Assembly (NCBI GenBank): GCA_002835675.1
Contig: PIZR01000005.1
Span: forward strand, 1-64,000
Direction of reading: 5' to 3'
Origin: Bacillus sp. BA3
Lineage (GTDB): Bacteria > Bacillota > Bacilli > Bacillales > DSM-1321
DNA length: 64,000 nucleotides
In this document: piece by piece, positions 1 to 8,330 of the stretch
How positions within the stretch are numbered: the first letter of the stretch is position 1
Layout of the letters: every line of letters begins with the position of its first letter
The notes under the pieces: generated by a model
Databases searched by the model: none
What the model saw: the letters and a program-made list of their open reading frames with translations, nothing else
Told to the model about the DNA's origin: nothing
Translations under genes and position numbers: made by a program

Positions 1-90
1 CAGTTATAAAGGAAATGATTTTTTATTGCAGAAAATTATTCCTAAAGTTATAAAAAATGAAAAAAATGTGATTATTTTCTATAAAAACTA

Positions 91-119
91 TTGTATAAAT
101 GTAAAAAATTGATTAAAAT
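91..119 (+). promoter_or_regulatory. putative sigma-A promoter of the peptide ABC operon
   Basis: A TTGTAT -35-like box is followed after 17 bp by TAAAAT, which is one mismatch from the -10 consensus. The -35 is weak (3 of 6 matches) and the region is very AT-rich, so chance is a real alternative. It lies about 60 bp before the first gene. Confidence 0.35.
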
Positions 120-179
120 TCTAACTAATTATCAGAAGATTAATTATTTTCCCGATAAAATAGTTTAGGGGGAGCAAGG

Positions 180-1205
180 ATGAAGAAAGCTATTTTACAA
201 ATAGAGAACCTAACTACCTCATTTCGAATCGGTAGCAAATATCATGCAGCGGTGGATGATGTTTCGTTTACGGTGAATGAAAATGAAATTGTAGCAGTTG
301 TTGGAGAATCAGGTTGTGGAAAGAGTGCCTTGGCCTTATCTATCATGCAATTACATAATAAGCAGAGAACGAAATCCGAAGGAAATATCAATTATAAAGG
401 TCAAAATCTACTAAAGTTGAATGATGTACAAATGAATAAAGTCCGTGGTAAGGAATTGGGTATGATATTTCAGGAACCATTAACGGCTTTGAACCCGCTC
501 ATGACCATAGGAAAACAGATCGAGGAGAATCTTGATTACCATACTGAACTCTCCAGTGCTGAAAAAAAGAATAGGACGATCGAACTTTTGACACAAGTGG
601 GAATTCCATATCCTGAACGGACGTACAAGCAATATCCGCATGAGCTCTCGGGCGGAATGCGGCAAAGGGCAATGATATCGATTGCCATTGCTTGCAACCC
701 TGCACTGGTCATTGCAGATGAACCCACGACGGCACTCGATGTTACGATTCAAGCACAAATACTTGATCTGCTGAAGGATATCCAAAGCAGGACAAAAATG
801 GGTATCATCTTAATTACACATGATCTGAGCGTCGTAGCAGAGGTCGCTGACAGGATCGTTGTCATGTATGCAGGTCAGGTAGTGGAAACGGGAAGTGTTA
901 AAGAGATATTCAACAATCCGCTGCATCCATATACAAGGTCGTTATTAAATTCGATTCCTTCGGCTGCAAACGAGAAAAATCGTTTGCACGTTATCGAGGG
1001 AATCGTTCCATCGATAGCGAAAATGGATCGGATAGGATGTCGCTTCCAAGATAGGATTCCTTGGATACCTAAGCATGCGCATGAAGAGACACCCCGGCTT
1101 CACGAAGTGGGCAATGATCATTTTGTGCGCTGTACGTGCTATAAAGAATTTTATTTTCAAGCTGAAGGAGATGCATCGGCCCATGACATTACTCAAATTA
1201 GATAA
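180..1205 (+). CDS. oligopeptide ABC transporter ATP-binding protein (OppD/DppD/AppD family)
   Basis: This is one of two ATPase subunits that energise peptide import on the cytoplasmic face of the membrane. Visible motifs are Walker A (GESGCGKSA), the ABC signature (LSGGMRQR), Walker B (LVIADEP) and the switch histidine (ITHD). The C-terminal tail after NPLHPYT is the oligopeptide/dipeptide-family extension, and its Cys residues (GCRF, RCTCY) resemble the Fe-S-associated cysteines of that tail. The length, 341 aa, is normal. The start has a GGGGGAGCAAGG ribosome binding site just upstream. It is first in a five-gene operon ordered ATPase, ATPase, permease, permease, binding protein, and its end overlaps the start of the next gene by about 23 bases. 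Which peptide system it represents (Opp, Dpp or App) cannot be decided from sequence alone. Confidence 0.93.
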   Translation: MKKAILQIENLTTSFRIGSKYHAAVDDVSFTVNENEIVAVVGESGCGKSALALSIMQLHNKQRTKSEGNINYKGQNLLKLNDVQMNKVRGKELGMIFQEPLTALNPLMTIGKQIEENLDYHTELSSAEKKNRTIELLTQVGIPYPERTYKQYPHELSGGMRQRAMISIAIACNPALVIADEPTTALDVTIQAQILDLLKDIQSRTKMGIILITHDLSVVAEVADRIVVMYAGQVVETGSVKEIFNNPLHPYTRSLLNSIPSAANEKNRLHVIEGIVPSIAKMDRIGCRFQDRIPWIPKHAHEETPRLHEVGNDHFVRCTCYKEFYFQAEGDASAHDITQIR

Positions 1206-2109
1206 TCTGAAAGTGCATTTTCCAATAAGGGGCGGTTTTTTCAGAAGGGTGGTTGATCACGTAAAGGCCGTGGACGGTGTTTCCTTTGAGTTGCAGCAAG
1301 GGGAAACATATGGTTTGGTCGGGGAATCCGGAAGCGGCAAGTCCACGACAGGCAAGGCAGTGGTCAAGCTGAATGATGTCACATCCGGACAAATCCTGTT
1401 TGAAGGCAGGGATTTAGCATCTTTAAGTAGAAAAGAAATTAAACCATTTAGAAAAGATATCCAAATGATTTTCCAAGACCCGTATTCATCATTGAATCCC
1501 AAGAAGAGGGTACTGGACATCATTGCCGAACCGCTGAGGAACTTTGAACGGTTATCACCTTCAGAGGAAAAGAAAATCGTCCAGGACTTCTTGGACAAAG
1601 TCGGACTCAGTCCGGAGTCGATTCACAAGTATCCTCATGAATTTTCAGGGGGGCAGCGCCAGCGTATTGGGATTGCCAGGTCTTTGACATTGAAACCTAA
1701 ACTGATCATTGCGGATGAACCGGTGTCAGCACTGGATGTTTCCGTTCAGGCACAGGTATTGAATTTCCTTCAGGATCTCCAACAGGAGTTCAATTTGACT
1801 TATTTATTTGTCGGTCATGACTTAGGTGTAATCCGGCATATGTGTGACCGGATGGGAGTTATGTATCGCGGTAGATTGGTAGAGGAAGGCAAAAGCGAGG
1901 AAATCTATGAAAATCCGCAACATATATACACGAAGCGCCTGATTGCCGCCATTCCGGATTTAGAGCCGGAAGTTCGCGAAGATAAAGTGCAGCTTAGAAA
2001 AAAACTCACCTCGGAATATGAGTCTACCTACTCAAAATATTTCGATGAGGATGGACGTGCCTACGATTTGAAGCCAATCTCATCGACACATAGAGTCGCA
2101 TTACAATAA
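1183..2109 (+). CDS. oligopeptide ABC transporter ATP-binding protein (OppF/DppF/AppF family)
   Basis: Second ATPase of the peptide importer. Walker A (GESGSGKST), signature (FSGGQRQR), Walker B (LIIADEP) and the HD switch are all present, and the C-terminal NPQHIYT stretch is typical of the OppF branch. An in-frame ATG exists at 1075, but it would add 36 residues lying inside the upstream gene. The start at 1183 (MTLLKLDNLK) gives the usual family N-terminus and has AAGGAG 12 bases upstream. The resulting 308 aa is normal for OppF. The gene overlaps its partner, which suggests translational coupling. Confidence 0.92.
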   Translation: MTLLKLDNLKVHFPIRGGFFRRVVDHVKAVDGVSFELQQGETYGLVGESGSGKSTTGKAVVKLNDVTSGQILFEGRDLASLSRKEIKPFRKDIQMIFQDPYSSLNPKKRVLDIIAEPLRNFERLSPSEEKKIVQDFLDKVGLSPESIHKYPHEFSGGQRQRIGIARSLTLKPKLIIADEPVSALDVSVQAQVLNFLQDLQQEFNLTYLFVGHDLGVIRHMCDRMGVMYRGRLVEEGKSEEIYENPQHIYTKRLIAAIPDLEPEVREDKVQLRKKLTSEYESTYSKYFDEDGRAYDLKPISSTHRVALQ

Positions 2110-2124
2110 GGAGGTGTAAGGAAT

Positions 2125-3090
2125 ATGTGGAAGTTTATCCTAAGGCGTTTATTAGTTATGATCCCGCAGCTCTTTTTATTGAGCATCATCGTTTTCATGA
2201 TGGCAAAAGCAATGCCGGGAGATGCACTGTCAGGTCAGGAAATCAATCCTAGGGCCAACCCGGCCGAGCTTGATAGGATCAGGGAAGAACTGGGTTTGAA
2301 TGACCCTTGGTACCAACAATATATAAGGTGGGCATCCAATGCAGTACAGGGGGATTTCGGTATTTCCTATACACATAAGACGCCCGTCATGGATGTTATA
2401 GAAGACAGGCTTTGGAACACGGTGTTCCTGGCGTTGGTCACGCTTATCTTTACATATATGCTTGCGATTCCATTAGGCATACTTAGCGGAAGGTATAACG
2501 ATACCTGGGTGGATAAAACCGTTACGGGTTATAGCTATGTAGGATTTGGCACGCCGATTTTCATTTTTGCTTTAATCATGTTATTCATTTTCGGATTTGC
2601 CCTGGATTGGTTCCCGTCTGGCGGCAGTGTCGATTCAAAAGTGGATGAAGGAACATTTGCCTATGTTGTAAGCAAGATCAATCATTTGATTTTACCAGCT
2701 TTAAGTACAGCTTTAATTGCAACAACAAGTACGATCCAATATTTGCGAAATGAAATCATCGATAATAAAATCAAGGATTTCGTAAGGACTGCGCGTTCGA
2801 AGGGAGTGCCTGAATCAAAAGTATATTCACGGCATATCCTGAGAAATTCCTTTTTACCGATAGCGGCATTCTTAGGTTATGAAATTACCGGATTGATCGG
2901 CGGCGCGGTCATAATCGAGACCATTTTCAGTTATCCGGGTCTGGGGCAGCTTTTCCTTAGTTCAGTCAGCCTGCGGGATTTCAGCGTTGTCACGGCCATC
3001 GTCATGATGACGGGATTTGCCACTCTGCTTGGCACTCTTCTTTCGGACATCATACTTAGTGCGGTCGATCCGCGCATACGGATAGAATAG
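2125..3090 (+). CDS. oligopeptide ABC transporter permease (OppB/DppB family)
   Basis: Inner-membrane permease subunit of the peptide importer. It opens with the classic OppB N-terminus (MWKFILRRLLVMIPQL, first membrane span), followed by a periplasm-facing stretch containing RANPAELDRIREELGL and then about five more hydrophobic spans. The EAA-type cytoplasmic loop that docks on the ATPase is visible as RTARSKGVPESKVYSRH (about residues 221-237). The 321 aa length is typical. A strong AAGGAGGTG ribosome binding site lies about 7 bases before the start, 15 bases after the upstream stop. Confidence 0.93.
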   Translation: MWKFILRRLLVMIPQLFLLSIIVFMMAKAMPGDALSGQEINPRANPAELDRIREELGLNDPWYQQYIRWASNAVQGDFGISYTHKTPVMDVIEDRLWNTVFLALVTLIFTYMLAIPLGILSGRYNDTWVDKTVTGYSYVGFGTPIFIFALIMLFIFGFALDWFPSGGSVDSKVDEGTFAYVVSKINHLILPALSTALIATTSTIQYLRNEIIDNKIKDFVRTARSKGVPESKVYSRHILRNSFLPIAAFLGYEITGLIGGAVIIETIFSYPGLGQLFLSSVSLRDFSVVTAIVMMTGFATLLGTLLSDIILSAVDPRIRIE

Positions 3091-3105
3091 GAGCGGGGTG
3101 AGCGT

Positions 3106-4011
3106 ATGGAAATGAAAGTAGAAACAGGAAAGAACATACAAGTGAAAGATGTGAGCCCTTCAGGAATCAAAATCATCTGGCAGGAAATCAAAAAGGATAA
3201 GCTTGCCATGGGCTCATTGATCATATTAGCAGCCATATTGATTTTTGTTTACGGTGCGTCGCTCTTCATGGACGCCAAGGAAATAGCGAAGGTCGATTTT
3301 CTCTCCATTTATATGGAACCATCTTCAGACTATTGGCTTGGAACCGATTATGGCGGCCGGGATGTATTTGCACAATTGATAGTGGGTACGAGAAATTCAT
3401 TCACGATCAGTTTGTTCATTACATTATTCACGGCTATCATCGGTTTATCATTAGGGCTTCTGGCTGGCTACTTCGGCGGGGCAACCGATAATGTTATCAT
3501 GCGTATTATCGACTTCGTGATTGCCCTGCCGCAATTGATGTTCATCATCGTTGTAGTCGTGATTGTACCGATCTTCAATGTATATGTTTTCATTTTAATC
3601 ATGACGATGTTTTTATGGACAGGCAAGGCCCGGCTGATTCGTTCAAAGGCTTTGTCAGAGCGTGAGCTGGATTATATCCACGCCTCACAGACACTCGGGA
3701 CGCCACATTGGAAAATCATCCTGTTTCAGCTTCTGCCCAATGTCAGTTCACTGATCATCGTTAACTTCATTTTGAACCTTGCTGGCAATATAGGCCTAGA
3801 ATCCAGTTTGACTTTCTTAGGGTTCGGTCTCCCGGAGAGCACACCGAGTTTAGGGACGCTCATCAGTTATGCTCGAAATCCAGATGTTCTGGAAAACAAG
3901 TGGTGGATATGGGTACCCGCATCACTCATGATTTTAGTGTTGATGCTGAGTATAAATTTCGTTGGTCAAGCGTTAAAACGCGCAGCCGATGCAAGACAAA
4001 GAAGAGCATAA
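3106..4011 (+). CDS. oligopeptide ABC transporter permease (OppC/DppC family)
   Basis: Second permease of the peptide importer. It has an N-terminal cytoplasmic segment, a first membrane span (LIILAAILIFVYGASLF), a family-typical external motif (YWLGTDYGGRDVFAQLIVGTR), further spans, and the EAA loop (ALSERELDYIHASQTLGTP). The ending with ALKRAADARQRR fits the short cytoplasmic tail of the family. The length is 301 aa. It pairs with the OppB-like gene immediately upstream and is followed within about 20 bases by the substrate-binding lipoprotein. Confidence 0.93.
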   Translation: MEMKVETGKNIQVKDVSPSGIKIIWQEIKKDKLAMGSLIILAAILIFVYGASLFMDAKEIAKVDFLSIYMEPSSDYWLGTDYGGRDVFAQLIVGTRNSFTISLFITLFTAIIGLSLGLLAGYFGGATDNVIMRIIDFVIALPQLMFIIVVVVIVPIFNVYVFILIMTMFLWTGKARLIRSKALSERELDYIHASQTLGTPHWKIILFQLLPNVSSLIIVNFILNLAGNIGLESSLTFLGFGLPESTPSLGTLISYARNPDVLENKWWIWVPASLMILVLMLSINFVGQALKRAADARQRRA

Positions 4012-4029
4012 AAAAGGGGAGTGTATGAT

Positions 4030-5793
4030 ATGAAAATCAAAAGCTACAGTAAGGTATTAAGTGCATTGGCCATTTCGTCTCTACTGCTTGCTGCATGTTC
4101 GGATGATACGGAGAAATCGTCAACGAAAGAGAAAAAAGGGAAAGATGTCGAACAGGTCGATACCTCTAAATTCCCGACAAAGACGACGAATCAAGGAGAG
4201 CCGATTAAAGGCGGCCATTTGACATATGGATTGGTATCCGATACCCCGTTTGAAGGGATATTAAACAAAGTTTTCTATCAAGGCGAGCCTGATAACCAAG
4301 TTATCACATTCTTTGATGAAGATTTATTGGATACAGACGAAAACTATGTTTTCACGAATGAAGGTGCCGCTTCCTATGAGATTTCGGATGATCATAAAAC
4401 GGTCACGCTGACGATTAAGGATAATGTAAATTGGCATGATGGAAAGCCAGTGACAGGCGCTGATTTAGAATATGCATACCTTGTCATGGGAAGCAAGGAT
4501 TACAAAGGTGTACGCTATGATGAACAAATGGCTTTAATCGAGGGTATGGAGGAGTATCATGAAGGGAAAGCGGATAAGATTTCAGGCATTAAAGTCGACG
4601 ACAAGAAAATCACTTTCACTTTCAAAAAAGCGAATCCTTCCGTCACGACTGGATTATGGACATACCCGCTTCATAAAGAATACTTAAAAGATGTTCCAAT
4701 TGCAGATTTGGAATCTTCGGATAAAATCCGTAAAAATCCGATTGGTTTTGGACCATTCAAAGTGAAGAAAATCGTTCAAGGGGAAGCGGTCGAATTCGAA
4801 GCGAATAAAGATTATTACCGCGGTGAACCTAAATTGGACAGTGTCACATTAAAAGTCGTGAATCCGGCCGTTGTCGTCAAGTCACTTGAAAATGGTGACC
4901 TCGATGTAGCGGAGGTCCTGGCTGAGCAATATGATCAGGCCAAGGAATTGGATAACATCGAATTATTGGGGAAAGTGGAATTGGCTTATTCCTATATTGG
5001 TTTCAACTTCGGTCATTATGATAAGGAAAAAGAAGAAAACGTTATGGATGAGAACCCGAAATTCGGTGACAAACGCCTTCGTCAGGCAATGGCATATGCC
5101 ATCAATAATGAAGAAGTTGGCGAAAAGATGTTCAAGGGCCTTCGCTTCCCTGCCAACTCTGTCATTACACCGAACTTTAAATATAACAATAAAGATGTAA
5201 AAGCATATGAATATAATCCTGAAAAAGCTAAAAAACTTTTGGATGATGCAGGTTTTGTAGATACGAATAACGATGGCATTCGTGAAGATGCAGACGGAAA
5301 AGAGTTCAAGATCAATTTTGCTTCCATGAGCGGTTCCGATGTTTCTGAGCCACTAGCAAGATATTATATCCAGCAATGGGAACAAGTTGGTTTGGACGTC
5401 GAATTGCAGGATGGAAGGCTGCATGAGTTCAATTCATTCTATGACCTGCTGAAAAAGGATAATGATGAAGTTGATGTATATTCAGCTGCATGGGGTGTCG
5501 CTTCCGATCCGGATCCATCAGGAATTTGGTCCAGATCTGCAGAATTTAACTATACCCGCTGGGTGAGTGAAAAAAATGATGAGCTTCTTGCTAAAGGGAT
5601 TTCAGAGGAAGCCTTCGATGATCAATATCGAATCGATACGTATAATGAGTGGCAGGAATTGATCCATGAAGAGGTTCCGGTCATTCCGACATTATTCCGT
5701 TATCAATTGGCGGGAGTGAATGAACGTGTGACAGGTTATGATTATCTCGCTGGCCGCCAATATCAGTGGCATAATGTCGGGGTAACGAAATAA
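4030..5793 (+). CDS. oligopeptide-binding lipoprotein (OppA/DppA, SBP family 5)
   Basis: Extracellular substrate-binding component, anchored by lipid to the outer face of the membrane. The N-terminus is a lipoprotein signal: a lysine-rich start, a hydrophobic stretch and a lipobox (LLAAC) with Cys at about residue 22. A low-complexity Lys/Ser/Glu linker follows, and then the SBP_bac_5 fold with the hallmark NVNWHDGKPVTGADLEYAY region. A GTG at 4021 is in frame but lies within the AAGGGGAG ribosome binding site, so ATG 4030 is preferred (587 aa, slightly longer than average). Aspartate- and glutamate-rich composition is typical of Bacillus extracellular binding proteins. It is last in the operon and is followed by a terminator. 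Confidence 0.93.
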   Translation: MKIKSYSKVLSALAISSLLLAACSDDTEKSSTKEKKGKDVEQVDTSKFPTKTTNQGEPIKGGHLTYGLVSDTPFEGILNKVFYQGEPDNQVITFFDEDLLDTDENYVFTNEGAASYEISDDHKTVTLTIKDNVNWHDGKPVTGADLEYAYLVMGSKDYKGVRYDEQMALIEGMEEYHEGKADKISGIKVDDKKITFTFKKANPSVTTGLWTYPLHKEYLKDVPIADLESSDKIRKNPIGFGPFKVKKIVQGEAVEFEANKDYYRGEPKLDSVTLKVVNPAVVVKSLENGDLDVAEVLAEQYDQAKELDNIELLGKVELAYSYIGFNFGHYDKEKEENVMDENPKFGDKRLRQAMAYAINNEEVGEKMFKGLRFPANSVITPNFKYNNKDVKAYEYNPEKAKKLLDDAGFVDTNNDGIREDADGKEFKINFASMSGSDVSEPLARYYIQQWEQVGLDVELQDGRLHEFNSFYDLLKKDNDEVDVYSAAWGVASDPDPSGIWSRSAEFNYTRWVSEKNDELLAKGISEEAFDDQYRIDTYNEWQELIHEEVPVIPTLFRYQLAGVNERVTGYDYLAGRQYQWHNVGVTK

Positions 5794-5807
5794 TTTAATT
5801 GATGACA

Positions 5808-5839
5808 ATCGGCTGCCTTTATGGGCGGTCGATTTTTTT
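5808..5839 (+). terminator. rho-independent terminator after the peptide ABC operon
   Basis: A 10-bp stem (ATCGGCTGCC with GGGCGGTCGAT, two G-U pairs) around a short loop is followed by seven T residues, 15 bases after the binding-protein stop codon. Confidence 0.85.
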
Positions 5840-5902
5840 GAGTTTTAATGTAGAGGATAAAGGTTATATAGATAATAGTAAGTAATTGGAAGGGTGATAT
5901 TG

Positions 5903-6091
5903 ATGGAAGTGAGAAATCCTAATGAAACAAAGAGAGAGTTAGAAATATTGTTTACTGAATCGGTTGGCCGTTTACTGAAACCTCTCGAAGAGGAAATCAT
6001 TGCAGACATTGTAGCCTATCCAGACGAAAAGAGAATTGCCTTCTTGGAATATATGAAGGAAATGTCCAACAAACAAAGACAGTTGAAGTAA
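5903..6091 (+). CDS. small conserved-type hypothetical protein, 62 aa
   Basis: I do not recognise this family. The protein is soluble, acidic and probably all-helical (NETKRELEILFTESV, EEEIIADIVAYPDE) with no membrane segment or signal. An upstream in-frame GTG at 5894 lies within the GGAAGGG ribosome binding site, so ATG 5903 with 8-base spacing is chosen. It is followed 31 bases later by another small gene, and the two share a terminator, so they probably form a two-gene operon. Confidence 0.65.
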   Translation: MEVRNPNETKRELEILFTESVGRLLKPLEEEIIADIVAYPDEKRIAFLEYMKEMSNKQRQLK

Positions 6092-6122
6092 GTTGAACTT
6101 TCATCATGAAGGAGGTTTTTTT

Positions 6123-6260
6123 ATGAGGAACGAAGATATGGACAGATACAAAGTATGGCGCGATAAGTGGAAAAGAAGAGTGAATATGGAGAACTTAGCG
6201 TTATATGGAATTTCAACAATAGTTATGGCCATGTTGCCTGTCCTGGCTTTTATGAGTTAA
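6123..6260 (+). CDS. small single-span membrane protein, 45 aa
   Basis: The ORF has an excellent ribosome binding site (AAGGAGG, 7 bases before ATG). It has a charged N-terminal half rich in Arg/Lys/Trp (KVWRDKWKRR) and one hydrophobic C-terminal helix (about residues 26-44, ALYGISTIVMAMLPVLAFM). This gives a small tail-anchored membrane protein by appearance. Function is unknown. It follows the 62-aa gene and is closed by the terminator at 6267. Confidence 0.6.
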   Translation: MRNEDMDRYKVWRDKWKRRVNMENLALYGISTIVMAMLPVLAFMS

Positions 6261-6266
6261 ATCATT

Positions 6267-6292
6267 AAAGGACCGCCTTTTGGCGGTCTTTA
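6267..6292 (+). terminator. rho-independent terminator
   Basis: AAAGGACCGCC pairs perfectly with GGCGGTCTTT around a TTT loop, six bases after the small membrane-protein gene. Confidence 0.8.
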
Positions 6293-6354
6293 AATATGTT
6301 AAAAGTTGCCATAAAAAGATATAATGAAGCAAGAGGAAAGGAGAGATGATACGC

Positions 6355-7401
6355 ATGAGTGTGATCGAAGAAAAAGAAATTGTATCTTACATAAAAGAAT
6401 TGGTGTCCATACCCAGCCCCTCCGGCTATACAGAGCAAGCCATTAAATACGCGGCTGATTTCATGGAGCAGAGGAAGGTTCCTTACAAGATCACGAATAA
6501 AGGGGCATTGCTTGCTTCATTGAAAGGCGAAAATGATGGCAAACATCGTTTGCTGACTGCCCATGTCGATACACTGGGGGCCATGGTAAAGGAAATCAAG
6601 GCGAATGGCCGTCTTAAATTGACAATGATCGGCGGTTTCCGCTGGAACTCAGTGGAAGGGGAGTATTGTAAAATCCATACAGCTGACGGAACCATTATCA
6701 CCGGGACCATTTTAATCAATCAGACCTCTGTCCACGTATATAAAAATGCCGGCGATGCCAAGCGTGATGATGAGACAATTGAGGTCCGGATAGATGCTGT
6801 CGTGAAGACTAAAGCGGAAACAGAGGCCATTGGCATTTCTGTTGGAGATTTTGTCTCCTTTGAACCAAGAGTGGAAGTGACGGATACAGGCTTTTTGAAA
6901 TCAAGGCATTTGGATGATAAAGCTAGCGTTGGCATCCTCCTTCATATCATTGACCTCATTTCCGCAGGAAAAATAAAATTGGCATATACGACCCATTTCC
7001 TGATTTCCAACAATGAAGAAATCGGCTATGGCGGAAATTCCAATATCCCTGAGAAAACAGTCGAATATCTAGCAGTCGATATGGGCGCGATCGGCGATGG
7101 ACAATCGACGGATGAATTCAGCGTATCCATTTGCGCAAAAGACTCCTCAGGTCCATATCATTATAAACTGCGTCAGCATTTAGTTTCACTTGCCCAAGCA
7201 AATGCCGTCGACTACCGCGTCGATATTTATCCATATTATGGATCGGACGCTTCTGCTGCAATCCGGGCAGGATATGATGTCGTACATGGTCTGATCGGAC
7301 CGGGAATCGATGCCTCACATGCCTTCGAGCGGACACATGTTTCTTCATTAAAGCATACAGCCAATCTGATTTTGCACTATATCCAATCAGAGCTGGTGTA
7401 A
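6355..7401 (+). CDS. M42-family metallopeptidase (glutamyl/leucyl aminopeptidase type)
   Basis: Cytoplasmic two-metal aminopeptidase of the M42 family, of the kind often mis-annotated as endoglucanase or cellulase. Metal ligands and catalytic residues are visible in order: AHVDTLG (His), SRHLDDKAS (bridging Asp), NNEEIGYGG (catalytic Glu pair), AVDMG (Asp) and the C-terminal HAFERTH (His). The 348 aa length is normal. ATG 6346 sits directly on the AAAGGAG ribosome binding site, so ATG 6355 is preferred. It is monocistronic with its own terminator. A role in finishing degradation of imported peptides is an inference from the neighbouring peptide transporter. Confidence 0.9.
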   Translation: MSVIEEKEIVSYIKELVSIPSPSGYTEQAIKYAADFMEQRKVPYKITNKGALLASLKGENDGKHRLLTAHVDTLGAMVKEIKANGRLKLTMIGGFRWNSVEGEYCKIHTADGTIITGTILINQTSVHVYKNAGDAKRDDETIEVRIDAVVKTKAETEAIGISVGDFVSFEPRVEVTDTGFLKSRHLDDKASVGILLHIIDLISAGKIKLAYTTHFLISNNEEIGYGGNSNIPEKTVEYLAVDMGAIGDGQSTDEFSVSICAKDSSGPYHYKLRQHLVSLAQANAVDYRVDIYPYYGSDASAAIRAGYDVVHGLIGPGIDASHAFERTHVSSLKHTANLILHYIQSELV

Positions 7402-7406
7402 TCTTG

Positions 7407-7438
7407 AAAAAAGCCCGTACTCATGTGCGGGCTTTTAA
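7407..7438 (+). terminator. rho-independent terminator after the M42 peptidase
   Basis: AAAAAGCCCGTAC and GTGCGGGCTTTT form a stem of about 12 bp (one G-U) around a TCAT loop, ending in four T residues. Confidence 0.85.
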
Positions 7439-7483
7439 CTGTTTTATAGCGCTATTTTTAGTATAGTACTGTGTTAGTGAAAT

Positions 7484-7710
7484 GCACGTGAATTTCGGTC
7501 ATTTACTCGTGATTTGGAGTAATACTCGTGAATTTCGATCAAATACTCATGAGTTTTGGTGTTTTACTCGTGAATTTCGGTCATTTACTCCTGATTTGGA
7601 GTAATACTCGTGAATTTCGATCAAATACTCGTGAGTTTTGGTGTTTTACTCGTGAATTTTGGTCATTTACTCGTGAGTTTGAGCGTAATACTCGTCAATT
7701 GGCGTGAGTA
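7484..7710. repeat. tandem array of about 11 units phased at about 21 bp (TACTCGTGA core)
   Basis: A TACTCGTGA-type core recurs about every 21 bp (some units are 19 bp). The intervening segments cycle through four versions (TTTGGAGTAA, ATTTCGATCAAA, GTTTTGGTGTTT, ATTTCGGTCATT), giving a higher-order period of 82 bp: near-identical blocks begin at 7502 and 7584. The array fills the gap between two convergent genes. No gene is supported inside it. Confidence 0.85.
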
Positions 7711-7724
7711 CAAAAAATAAAGAT

Positions 7725-8147
7725 TTACAATGATAATTCTTGTGGAGGTTCACCGTTGTTGTTCATCAATCGGATGCTTTCCGGCTTAATTTGCAGGATT
7801 AAATAATTCGGATCTTTCGGACCTTCGAACCAATCTTCAAAGGATTCATTCCATAATTTATCCTTCAGTTCCTGCGAATCGTTTATTTTCGAGGTACCTG
7901 AGATTTCCAGGTAAGAATCGCCCAATCCTTTATTATCATAGCCGATCAGGATATGAACATTAGGATTCTTTTCAATTTCATCAATTTTTTCCGTCTTTCC
8001 ACTCGTTGGTGTGTATAAAGTTAAATCATCGTTAAAGAATGTCATATAGCGTGAATGTGGTTTGTTGTTTTCAACTGAAGATAAAACTCCTATTTTATGA
8101 TCACGGATGATGTTCAATACTTTTTCTTTAATTTGGTTTTGGCTCAT
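7725..8147 (-). CDS. pyridoxamine 5'-phosphate oxidase-fold general stress protein (YdaG/GS26-like)
   Basis: A 140-aa split-barrel flavin-binding-type protein. The features KIGVLSSVENNKPHSRYM and LYTPTSGKTEKIDEI, followed by ILIGYD and YLEISGTSKI, are the pattern of the general stress protein 26 group, and the length matches Bacillus subtilis YdaG as I remember it. These proteins bind flavin or related cofactors. The exact substrate is not known. A clean ribosome binding site (AAAAGGAG) precedes the start. A possible sigma-B-type promoter lies upstream, which would fit a stress role. Confidence 0.85.
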   Translation of the reverse strand: MSQNQIKEKVLNIIRDHKIGVLSSVENNKPHSRYMTFFNDDLTLYTPTSGKTEKIDEIEKNPNVHILIGYDNKGLGDSYLEISGTSKINDSQELKDKLWNESFEDWFEGPKDPNYLILQIKPESIRLMNNNGEPPQELSL

Positions 8148-8181
8148 TTTTGCACACTCCTTTTATTTTTTACTCTATTAC

Positions 8182-8208
8182 TTTTCCTCTCTTTTCATTA
8201 AGTTAAAC
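8182..8208 (-). promoter_or_regulatory. possible sigma-B-type promoter of the stress gene
   Basis: On the minus strand GTTTAA is followed after 15 bases by GGAAAA. The -35 resembles the sigma-B consensus, and the -10 is a weak match to GGGWAT. It is placed 35-60 bases before the stress protein start. Confidence 0.3.
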
Positions 8209-8243
8209 AAATTTATGCAGTTTGCCATTTTTATGAATGAAGA

Positions 8244-8272
8244 TTGATAGAAGTTGCCATACTAGTCATTAT
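8244..8272 (+). promoter_or_regulatory. possible sigma-A promoter of the cyanophycin operon
   Basis: TTGATA, a 17-bp spacer and CATTAT lie about 60 bases before cphB. The -10 matches four of six positions, so this is tentative. Confidence 0.35.
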
Positions 8273-8330
8273 GTGTTCTATTTTGAGCAATTTCATGATG
8301 TTAATCCATTTGTAAAGGTGAGTATGATGA

